Translations under genes and position numbers: made by a program
Shown here: in pieces, positions 1 to 5,603 of the stretch
Position numbering within the stretch: the first letter of the stretch is position 1
Layout of the letters: every line of letters begins with the position of its first letter
Source of the DNA: Microcaldota archaeon
Lineage (GTDB): Archaea > Micrarchaeota > Micrarchaeia > Micrarchaeales > CABMGC01
Assembly: GCA_021821605.1 (NCBI GenBank)
Contig: JAKACG010000037.1
Coordinates: 1-7,433 of the forward strand
Direction: 5' to 3'
DNA length: 7,433 nt
The notes under the pieces: model-generated
Told to the model about the DNA's origin: nothing
Seen by the model: the letters and a program-made list of their open reading frames with translations, nothing else
The model's database searches: none

Positions 1-224
1 ATACCCTCAGGCGCAATAAGTATTGATTCTGTATAATCATCATATCTTATCTTCATCAATGGCGCGGTATGCCCGGGATCGTCTATGAACTCGACAACCT
101 CACCCATGACTTTATTGTTAAGTGTTCGTTTAGGAAATACAACATCGGCCTTAAAGTGATTAACTGGTTTTCTGTAAACATTACTGCCTTTTCCTCTTCT
201 TTGCTGTCTAAGTTTTTTTCCCAT
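1..224 (-). CDS. rpl2: 50S ribosomal protein L2 (uL2), N-terminal part, cut by window edge
   Basis: The first 74 codons of archaeal ribosomal protein L2 are present; the rest lies beyond position 1. L2 is a primary 23S rRNA-binding protein near the peptidyl transferase centre. The start MGKKLRQQRRGKGS is the typical basic archaeal L2 tail. It is followed by residues YRKPVNHFKAD (17-27), GEVVEFIDDPGHTAPL (41-56) and ILIAPEG (68-74), which match the family pattern of a short GEVV strand, the DPGR-like loop and the APEG turn. The ATG at 224-222 is preceded by a good Shine-Dalgarno core, GGTGAG, at 233-228, right after the L23 stop codon. The gap to L23 is 9 bases, as expected for the L3-L4-L23-L2 cluster. 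Identification is firm; only the C-terminal two-thirds is unseen. Confidence 0.96.
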   Translation of the reverse strand, partial: MGKKLRQQRRGKGSNVYRKPVNHFKADVVFPKRTLNNKVMGEVVEFIDDPGHTAPLMKIRYDDYTESILIAPEG

Positions 225-233
225 TATCTCACC

Positions 234-482
234 TTACACCAATTTGAGCTTCTTAGCTATCTCAGAAGCAGGGTACTCCTTCTTAAGCTTTATATAAGCT
301 CTTTTAACGTTATTAGGCTCTATTACTGTATTAACCCTTGCAACCTTTACCTTGAAGGTACTTTCAAACTCCTTCTTTATAGACTCTTTTGTTGAGTCGT
401 AAGAAACCACATATATTATTGTGTTCTCTTTCTCCGTGATGTTTAATGCTTTTTCTGTTGCTATAGGATATTGAAGTGCCAT
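234..482 (-). CDS. rpl23: 50S ribosomal protein L23 (uL23)
   Basis: An 82-residue protein of normal archaeal L23 length. L23 binds 23S rRNA at the polypeptide exit tunnel and is the docking point for SRP. The N-terminus (IATEKALNITEKENTIIYVV, residues 6-25) and the C-terminal block VARVNTVIEPNNVKRAYIKL (residues 47-66), ending YPASEIAKKLKLV, are the family hallmarks: the 'VNT...KRAYI.L' rRNA-binding strand and the final 'A..IA.KL' helix. The ATG lies 8 bases after the L4 stop and the TAA 9 bases before L2. The upstream sequence TTGATAAC offers only a weak Shine-Dalgarno match, so translation probably depends on coupling to L4. Confidence 0.96.
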   Translation of the reverse strand: MALQYPIATEKALNITEKENTIIYVVSYDSTKESIKKEFESTFKVKVARVNTVIEPNNVKRAYIKLKKEYPASEIAKKLKLV

Positions 483-490
483 GTTATCAA

Positions 491-1291
491 CTATTTTTCA
501 TTTTTTGCAAGTGCCTCGTCTACCGATTCTACAGCATCCTTTGTCCATATAGCAAGCCTTGGAAGACCACCAGGTGCAAGTTTGTTTACGGTTAATGAAT
601 CAACACTGCAAACATCTACACCGGCTATATTACGACCTGCCTTTTCTATCTTTAATGAGTTCTTTGCAACTATTAATATTGATTTTCTAAAACGCCTTTT
701 GTTTGAGCTTCTTGACAAACCTTTCCTTAATTTAGGAGTATGTGATTTTTCTAAATCTACAGAAAGACCTAACTTTTCAATAACTGAAATTAACTCTTTG
801 GTTTTTGAAATATTCTCTATTGTGTTTTCTAAAATTAAAGGCATTCTCATCTTACGTTCAAGATGATGCTTTTTTTCTATAAGCTCAACTTTTGTTGAAC
901 CTGCTATTGCAGATTTTATAGCTTTTATATACTCTTTTTTATTTATTTTTTCTTCTATTACCTTTTCTATCTTATGAGGATGTGCTCTTTTTCCTTTTAC
1001 GCTGGAAGGTATTCTTCTTACATCTCCCATTGCTCCTGCTCCAAGTTTCTGCCTTGGTCTTATTGCTATACCCATATGTCTGCCTCTTCTATAGCCGCTA
1101 TACTTACCGACATATACCGCCGTAGTATTAAGACCTGCCATCAAGTAATGACCTTGAGGCTGATATTCTTTAGTATGCTCACTGAGTATTGCTCTTTTAA
1201 TTAAATCCTCCCTGAACTCAGTATCAAATAGCATAGGCAGGGTAACCTTGCCAGAAATTTCTCCATTAATATTATAAATATCTGCTTCCAT
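491..1291 (-). CDS. rpl4: 50S ribosomal protein L4 (uL4, archaeal L1e/L4 family)
   Basis: A 266-residue archaeal L4, which binds 23S rRNA and sends a loop into the exit tunnel. Family features are MEADIYNINGEISGKVTLP at the start, the tunnel-loop region rich in G and R (about residues 60-100), RRIPSSVKGKRAHP (92-105), and near the end AGRNIAGVDV (218-227) with LAPGG (238-242). The open frame extends to a GTG at 1300-1298 that overlaps the L3 TGA, adding MSF. I prefer the ATG at 1291. It gives the family-typical N-terminus, and a GTGAG Shine-Dalgarno core (1300-1296) lies four bases upstream. That core overlaps the L3 stop, so the two genes are probably translationally coupled. One small oddity is HPHK where many homologues have HPPK. 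Confidence 0.96.
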   Translation of the reverse strand: MEADIYNINGEISGKVTLPMLFDTEFREDLIKRAILSEHTKEYQPQGHYLMAGLNTTAVYVGKYSGYRRGRHMGIAIRPRQKLGAGAMGDVRRIPSSVKGKRAHPHKIEKVIEEKINKKEYIKAIKSAIAGSTKVELIEKKHHLERKMRMPLILENTIENISKTKELISVIEKLGLSVDLEKSHTPKLRKGLSRSSNKRRFRKSILIVAKNSLKIEKAGRNIAGVDVCSVDSLTVNKLAPGGLPRLAIWTKDAVESVDEALAKNEK

Positions 1292-1295
1292 AAAA

Positions 1296-1300
1296 CTCAC
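1296..1300 (-). promoter_or_regulatory. Ribosome binding site of L4 overlapping the L3 stop codon
   Basis: GTGAG on the minus strand matches the core of the archaeal Shine-Dalgarno sequence (GGTGA), is followed by TTTT, and then the L4 ATG at 1291. It contains the TGA that ends L3. The same GTG could be read as an upstream start codon. The spacing supports its role as a ribosome binding site. Confidence 0.6.
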
Positions 1301-2253
1301 TGTTTAGATTCCAAAGATGTATAGACTATCTGTGGTTCTTTTACTTTTGTAGTATTTCTTACAGCTTTTCTAATACGTATAAGCCTCTTTGCAGAGCCAG
1401 GTATACTTCCATCAATAATTATGAAGTCATTCTTTATTGGACCGTAGTTAGTAAAACCTCCTTTTATATTTATAGATCCTACGTCCTTTTCAGATCCTAT
1501 TTTTATAACTCTTTTATTTATCTCTGTTCTATAATTGTAACCTTTATGTCCCGAGTGTGGAACTGTATAAAGAACCTTTGGAGGATGCCAAGCACCTAAT
1601 GTACCTACGTGTCTGACCTTACCGGTGGCCTTTCTATACTGTCGTGAAACGCCAAACCTTTTTATAACTCCTGCCCAGCCCTTACCTTTTGAGATGCTTG
1701 AAATGTCAAGATACTCGCCGGTTTTTATGAAGTCATTTATCTTTACCTCTTTTCCTAAAAATCCCTCTATGAATGAAAGTTTTGCTTTATTATCAGCTCC
1801 ACCTACCGGAACCTCAAATCTTAACACTCTTTTGTTTCCAAACTCCAAAGAGCCTGCATCTAAATATGCAAGAGCAGTTATATCAGAAAACTCATCTATC
1901 TTTGACTTGAAGGTTTCAAGATTATTATCTTTAATGGTTTTTATCCCTACATTCTGCGCAATTTTTTGGTCATAAACCTCTCCAAGTATCTCTTTGTATA
2001 AATATCCAGTTTTATAGAATCTTATACCGTATATGTGAACCTTTGGAATCTCTAGTACAGTCACGGCTCTTGAGACCTCAGTTCCTTTAGCTGGAGATTC
2101 ACTGTCATCTATCATAATCACATGTGTCATGCCAGCTTTGAAACCGACAAATCCTAGAAAAGATGTTTCTGTAGTATTAGCAAAAGTTCTAACTCTAGGA
2201 AGTAACTTCTTTGCGCGTCTGTGTGGCCAATACTCTAGCGATCCTTTTCTCAT
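1297..2253 (-). CDS. rpl3: 50S ribosomal protein L3 (uL3)
   Basis: A 318-residue archaeal L3, an early-assembling 23S rRNA-binding protein whose central extension reaches towards the peptidyl transferase centre. The N-terminus MRKGSLEYWPHRRAKK and GFVGFKAGMTHV (34-45) are typical. The signature block follows: KGWAGVIKRFGV (191-202), RHVGTLGAWHPPKV (214-227), TVPHSGHKGYNYRTEINKRV (230-249). A C-terminal DGSIPGSAKRLIRIRKA (281-297) is also conserved. The frame is open to an ATG at 2286, but that start would overlap the Pcc1-like gene by 23 bases and add a non-family extension. The ATG at 2253 has AGGT (2263-2260) seven bases upstream, directly after the preceding stop, so I use it. The TGA at 1299-1297 abuts the L4 ribosome binding site. 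Confidence 0.96.
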   Translation of the reverse strand: MRKGSLEYWPHRRAKKLLPRVRTFANTTETSFLGFVGFKAGMTHVIMIDDSESPAKGTEVSRAVTVLEIPKVHIYGIRFYKTGYLYKEILGEVYDQKIAQNVGIKTIKDNNLETFKSKIDEFSDITALAYLDAGSLEFGNKRVLRFEVPVGGADNKAKLSFIEGFLGKEVKINDFIKTGEYLDISSISKGKGWAGVIKRFGVSRQYRKATGKVRHVGTLGAWHPPKVLYTVPHSGHKGYNYRTEINKRVIKIGSEKDVGSINIKGGFTNYGPIKNDFIIIDGSIPGSAKRLIRIRKAVRNTTKVKEPQIVYTSLESKQ

Positions 2254-2263
2254 TTTAAAACCT

Positions 2264-2509
2264 TTACAGTTGTTTTTTAACCACATCCGGAATTGCTTCC
2301 GAAACTGTGTTTATAATTTTTAATTTTCTTATTGTACTTCCTATTGAAGACAATAAGGTCTTTGAGTCCTTTGCAGTTATTTTTATCATTATACCTTTTT
2401 TAACTTTTTCTATATTTGTAACCGAATCTTTATACTCCTCAACACTGCCTAATACTGAAAGATACTGTGAATTATCATTTAATTGAATATTAAGCGTTGC
2501 GGTTGCCAT
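2264..2509 (-). CDS. pcc1: Pcc1-like subunit of the KEOPS tRNA-modification complex
   Basis: An 81-residue protein that I read as archaeal Pcc1. Pcc1 is the small dimerisation and tRNA-recruiting subunit of KEOPS, which attaches threonylcarbamoyl to A37 (t6A) of ANN-decoding tRNAs. Support comes from its size, two beta strands at the N-terminus (ATATLNIQL), and the C-terminal pattern GIMIKITAKDSKTLLSSIGS (39-58) followed by TIRKLKIINTVSEAI. The family has an 'I.I.A.D...LR...NSYLR.L' arrangement there; D48 aligns with the usual aspartate, but the usual NS is GS. The ATG at 2509 starts four bases after the L15e TGA, and the L3 start lies 10 bases after its stop, so it is co-transcribed with ribosomal genes. 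The assignment is by pattern only. aEF-1 beta was considered and fits less well. Confidence 0.72.
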   Translation of the reverse strand: MATATLNIQLNDNSQYLSVLGSVEEYKDSVTNIEKVKKGIMIKITAKDSKTLLSSIGSTIRKLKIINTVSEAIPDVVKKQL

Positions 2510-2513
2510 AAAA

Positions 2514-3089
2514 TCATATTTTTATTCCTCTCTGGGCTGATCTTACACTTGGCCTCGAGATTATTGTTGTTTTTCCTTTATGTAGCATTCCTCTGTGTTT
2601 TATTCCTGAGCTAGTTAATCCTCTAAATGCTCTTCCTTTTGAACTTACAAGATTCTTATATGACATATCTGAAAGTACAGCGGGATTAGCCCTATCAACA
2701 AGAATTACCTCAAAAAATTTATACCTGCCGTCTTCTCCGACATAGTATGAGTTCAAAACTTCCATATTAAGGAACTTCCTTGAGACTCTTTCCTCTGCCA
2801 TTGATTGTAATGATTTTTTATATGAAAAAAAACGTCCGTTTTTAGAAGGCTTTCTTCCACCGCTTGGCTTTTCCCTTTTTCTCATTCCTTTTCTTACGCA
2901 GCTCCTTACTACTACAATACCTTGCTTTGCCTTGTAGCCTAACTCACGAGCTCTAGCTATGTTTGTAGGCGTTGCTACTCTTTGAAGAGATGCTCCTTTT
3001 CTCCATGATGAAACTCGTTCTTTCATTATGGAATCTCTATTTTTGTATTCGTTTTGAAAACTCTCTTTGATATATTTATATGCGCCCAT
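2514..3089 (-). CDS. rpl15e: 50S ribosomal protein L15e (eL15)
   Basis: A 191-residue archaeal/eukaryotic-type L15e, a large-subunit protein absent from bacteria. The family signature begins MGAYKYIKESF and continues with PTNIARARELGYKAKQGIVV (41-60), then VRKGMRKREKPSGGRKP (65-81). Later come NMEVLNSYYVGEDGRYKFFE (108-127), VILVDRANPAVLSD (128-141) and KGRAFRGLTSSGIKHRGM (151-168). The frame is open to an ATG at 3101 (adding MVLQ), but the ATG at 3089 gives the family start and has GGTG (3099-3096) six bases upstream. The gene is the first clear member of the minus-strand translation operon. Its stop lies 4 bases from the Pcc1-like gene, and a 5' region of about 200 bases separates it from primase. 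Confidence 0.96.
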   Translation of the reverse strand: MGAYKYIKESFQNEYKNRDSIMKERVSSWRKGASLQRVATPTNIARARELGYKAKQGIVVVRSCVRKGMRKREKPSGGRKPSKNGRFFSYKKSLQSMAEERVSRKFLNMEVLNSYYVGEDGRYKFFEVILVDRANPAVLSDMSYKNLVSSKGRAFRGLTSSGIKHRGMLHKGKTTIISRPSVRSAQRGIKI

Positions 3090-3095
3090 TTGAAG

Positions 3096-3099
3096 CACC
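3096..3099 (-). promoter_or_regulatory. Ribosome binding site that decides the L15e start
   Basis: GGTG on the minus strand lies six bases before the ATG at 3089. The alternative ATG at 3101-3099 shares a base with it and has no Shine-Dalgarno match of its own, so 3089 is the likely start. Confidence 0.55.
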
Positions 3100-3155
3100 A
3101 TATCTGACTGAATCTACATTTAGTAGAATATTAACTCCTCAATTACTTACAACGA

Positions 3156-3183
3156 TGTACCTGCCAGATAAAGCAGGAATACA
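3156..3183 (-). other. Hairpin in the L15e leader region
   Basis: An imperfect inverted repeat: CCTGC (3160-3164) pairs with GCAGG (3173-3177) around an 8-base loop. The outer TGTA (3156-3159) pairs with TACA (3180-3183), leaving a two-base bulge, giving nine base pairs in all. On the minus strand it would fall in the 5' leader of the L15e operon if transcription starts at either TATA-like box near 3216-3244. It could be a regulatory leader structure or a chance stem. It is not followed by a T-run on the minus strand, so it does not look like a terminator. Confidence 0.45.
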
Positions 3184-3215
3184 ACACCTATAATAGAGGC
3201 AGTACAGAATACTTA

Positions 3216-3244
3216 CTATTTATAGTCAAATGTATTTAAATATC
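3216..3244 (-). promoter_or_regulatory. Predicted promoter (TATA-like boxes) of the L15e ribosomal operon
   Basis: On the minus strand GATATTTAAATAC (3244-3232) resembles an archaeal TATA box, with a purine-rich AAAA stretch just upstream that could be the BRE. A second TATA-like element, CTATAAATAG, lies at 3225-3216. Starts about 25 bases downstream would give a leader of roughly 100-125 bases before the L15e ATG. The rest of the 196-base gap (3102-3297) contains the hairpin at 3156-3183 and no convincing open frame. AT-rich sequence makes TATA calls uncertain. Confidence 0.45.
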
Positions 3245-3297
3245 TTTTGCATAGCCGCAGGTAAATACATGTAAAGAAGAGGTTGTGCTATTCATAG

Positions 3298-4479
3298 CTA
3301 TTCTACTACTTTTGCCATATTTTTAAGGAAAAGATATATCCCTGCATAAATAGGAAGGGTAAGTTTTTGATTATCATAAGGGCCAAAGCTCTCGCCATTT
3401 ATAATAAGTTGTTGCGTCGTATTTGCTATAACATCTATACTGCCATCTTTAAAGGCTATAGCATCCTTCATGGGATCAAATCTTTTTAACTCTGAAATGC
3501 TTAAGCTTTTTGAGATAAGGCCGGTTTCTCCATGTATAGTATTTGGTAGCCTTACCATATGTGAAGGATCATTAGTTACATTTTTATCTATCTTATCGCT
3601 CTGTAGAACTGCTTGTTTTTTTATTACGTCTGACCAGAAAGCTTCTTTGTTTTTTATATAGACCATGTCCCAGTTTCCATTGTTTATGCCCATCTCTATC
3701 AAGAGCTTTTTCTTGTATAGATTTTTAGCAAGTTTTTTTTCTGCTACAATGTTTTCAAGACTTTCTGGTCCTTTTTCTAGCTCATGTATAAATTTACGTG
3801 CTATCTTGCCACCCCACCCTTTATCTGAACTTTTAGGGCCTACCAATTTTTTCCCAATTCTACCGCTTTCTCTTCTGAACTCCTCCATTTTAAAAAAATC
3901 AGAAAACTCTATACCATATCCAGATATATAATCGCTAAGCTCTTTTCTTGCATTGCCGTCCAGCTGCAATACACTCTCGTTTTTTATGTGTATGTGATAG
4001 CCACGATTGCCACTGAAGTTTGGCAGTATCTCTTTTTCTGAAAAACCAAAATCAGGGATTAAAAACTCTTCTATGAGTTTAATTGCTTCATCTTTCACAC
4101 TTGAAAGGCACTTTTCACATACCCATGAAGTTCCATGAATTACGCTACAATTTAATTTCATGTCGGTAGCATCTAAATCAAAAACCAGTTCTGATCCTAG
4201 CCACTGTTTATTTTCCATAGGTCTGTATGTAGGATATTTGTAAAATGCAGTTGAACAAGAAACATAAGGAGGAGAGTTTTTAATTAAATATTCCCTGAAC
4301 TCAAAATCACTTAAAAATGAGAGATGCCTAAAACGTATCTTAGTTTCAAAATCTCCAATACCGAACTCTCTTTGATTTATCCTTTCAGGAGATATGTCTT
4401 TTGCGGATCTGTAATATTTACTAATAAGACCAGAAACAATCGCATATCCTTGCTCTGTTTTAGGTTCCAAAAGTATCAC
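3298..4479 (-). CDS. priS: DNA primase small (catalytic) subunit PriS
   Basis: A 393-residue archaeo-eukaryotic primase small subunit, which with PriL makes the primers for replication. The catalytic LVFDLDATD gives the metal-binding D101 and D103. A zinc-binding cluster C111, H115, C121, C124 follows. SGNRGYHIHI (156-165) is the SG-R-G-H nucleotide-binding motif, and NDPSHMVRLPNTIHG (303-317) carries the third acidic residue D304 and the R-L-P block. WLGSELVFD and PPYVSCSTAFY upstream also fit the family. All key residues are present. The start is a GTG at 4479-4477 with little leader signal. A TTG three codons in has GTGAT four bases upstream, so the true start may be 4470. It is read divergently from the gene at 4563. 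There is no PriL gene in the window. A 196-base gap separates it from L15e downstream on the same strand. Confidence 0.95.
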   Translation of the reverse strand: MILLEPKTEQGYAIVSGLISKYYRSAKDISPERINQREFGIGDFETKIRFRHLSFLSDFEFREYLIKNSPPYVSCSTAFYKYPTYRPMENKQWLGSELVFDLDATDMKLNCSVIHGTSWVCEKCLSSVKDEAIKLIEEFLIPDFGFSEKEILPNFSGNRGYHIHIKNESVLQLDGNARKELSDYISGYGIEFSDFFKMEEFRRESGRIGKKLVGPKSSDKGWGGKIARKFIHELEKGPESLENIVAEKKLAKNLYKKKLLIEMGINNGNWDMVYIKNKEAFWSDVIKKQAVLQSDKIDKNVTNDPSHMVRLPNTIHGETGLISKSLSISELKRFDPMKDAIAFKDGSIDVIANTTQQLIINGESFGPYDNQKLTLPIYAGIYLFLKNMAKVVE

Positions 4480-4525
4480 AGTAATAAATAAGTAGAAAAA
4501 ATCTTTAAGGATGATGTAAAGCAGG

Positions 4526-4533
4526 TTTATAAA
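4526..4533. promoter_or_regulatory. Palindromic TATA box shared by divergent priS and prepilin-like genes
   Basis: TTTATAAA is its own reverse complement and lies in the 83-base divergent gap. On the plus strand its centre is about 33 bases before the ATG at 4563, which would give a nearly leaderless message. On the minus strand it is about 50 bases before the primase GTG at 4479, giving a leader of roughly 25 bases. It could therefore direct transcription both ways. No other clear TATA candidate is better placed for the plus-strand gene. Confidence 0.5.
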
Positions 4534-4562
4534 ATATTGCTAATTATTATAATACGAGAATA

Positions 4563-5603
4563 ATGAAAGCGCAAGCAACTGTAGAGTTTATGAGTACATA
4601 TGGCTTTATGTTCATTTTGCTAGGGATAGCAATTACTGCCGTTGTTCTTCTTACAACTTATGTAAATACCATACAAGACACCACATGCACATCATATAGT
4701 AACTTAGAGTGCAATTTTGTTGAGTTCTATAACAATATAACAAACAGTTACTCAATAGTAGATATATCTCTTATAAATAGTCAAACAGTACCGGTAAATA
4801 TAACCGGTATTTCTGCTACTATAGGAAGTAATAAAGGGACAGGATTGTGCTCTCCAGCATTTTTATATCCGGCTCAAGAAACCATGTGTGAAGTAGTATT
4901 TCCTAACTTTGTTCAAAACGGGCAAGTAGCTTATGGGATATTTAATATAAATGCCGGATACTGCAACTCAGAGAGTTATTCATTGAACAGCACTGCATGC
5001 CAATACAACTCAAGTGTATATGGAGGTTCATTTGATGCTTATCCATCAAATACAGAAATAACACCATTTGTAGTAATAGCAGGTCAACTTCCTAGTTCCA
5101 TACGTTTGGAGATTGAGCCGAGTACTCCAATACTACCATATAATTATACACTGCTTCAAAATGGAGATTTTGTAGGATATAGAACACAAAATAGTATATC
5201 TTACGCTTTTGGAAGTGGCCAATATGTAGGACAAGTATACTTTAACGAAAATGTACAGAACTTCCCAGGTATATTATCAAGTCTTAACTCACAAAATGTA
5301 GCGTGCTCTTCACCATATAACTCCATACTCTCAGTAGCTTATTCAACATTTCAAATGTATCAAGCAAATACCATAACAGTAAATGTATACGCAACAAACG
5401 CCATACAAATATATTACAAACAACAAGGTGGCAGCGCCTGGACCTCACTTTTAAATGGAGGGTCATGGAATGCGCGTAACGGAGTAGGTAGCTATATTGG
5501 ACAGACCTTTCTTAATCCCGGTATATATCAAATAGCAGTAGAGTGGGTAAAGACATGCGGCAGTGGACTTCAGGCAGTACAAATAGAAAATGTAGGAGCT
5601 TAA
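4563..5603 (+). CDS. Class III prepilin-like secreted protein of unknown function
   Basis: A 346-residue exported protein without a recognised domain beyond its N-terminus. The leader MKA-QATVEF followed by one hydrophobic segment (about 13-34) is an archaeal class III prepilin signal. Q4 would be +1 after cleavage by an EppA-type peptidase and E8 is the +5 glutamate. MSTYG matches the TYG signature of DPANN surface proteins. The mature part is polar, rich in N, S, Y and T, probably beta-rich. It has eight cysteines (42, 50, 96, 109, 134, 146, 248, 332), permitting disulfides, and five N-glycosylation sequons (N58, N79, N142, N149, N194). It probably forms or decorates a pilus-like or surface structure. 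There is no Shine-Dalgarno signal, consistent with a leaderless message from the TATA box at 4526. Its TAA overlaps the Pelota stop on the other strand. Confidence 0.85.
   Translation: MKAQATVEFMSTYGFMFILLGIAITAVVLLTTYVNTIQDTTCTSYSNLECNFVEFYNNITNSYSIVDISLINSQTVPVNITGISATIGSNKGTGLCSPAFLYPAQETMCEVVFPNFVQNGQVAYGIFNINAGYCNSESYSLNSTACQYNSSVYGGSFDAYPSNTEITPFVVIAGQLPSSIRLEIEPSTPILPYNYTLLQNGDFVGYRTQNSISYAFGSGQYVGQVYFNENVQNFPGILSSLNSQNVACSSPYNSILSVAYSTFQMYQANTITVNVYATNAIQIYYKQQGGSAWTSLLNGGSWNARNGVGSYIGQTFLNPGIYQIAVEWVKTCGSGLQAVQIENVGA

Noticed and set aside
69..395. Plus-strand open frame of 108 codons
   Set aside because: It lies opposite the L2 and L23 genes, has no family resemblance and a composition typical of antisense frames.
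471..1204. Plus-strand open frames at 471-866 and 974-1204
   Set aside because: Both are shadows of the L4 gene, whose minus-strand product is clearly recognisable.
1625..2323. Plus-strand open frames at 1625-1975 and 2129-2323
   Set aside because: They are antisense to L3 and the Pcc1-like gene and have no recognisable product.
2264..2509. Reading the 81-residue protein as elongation factor aEF-1 beta
   Set aside because: Its size is close, but the typical acidic and central motifs of that family are missing, and the C-terminal pattern fits Pcc1 better.
3102..3297. A small RNA or C/D-box RNA gene in the gap before L15e
   Set aside because: I could not find paired C and D boxes or a second stem beyond the single hairpin; a leader role is simpler.
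3470..3931. Plus-strand open frames at 3470-3661 and 3665-3931
   Set aside because: They are antisense to well-conserved primase motifs, including the R-L-P and catalytic regions.
5284..5466. Minus-strand open frame of 60 codons
   Set aside because: It is antisense to the secreted-protein gene, with no ribosome binding site and no family match.
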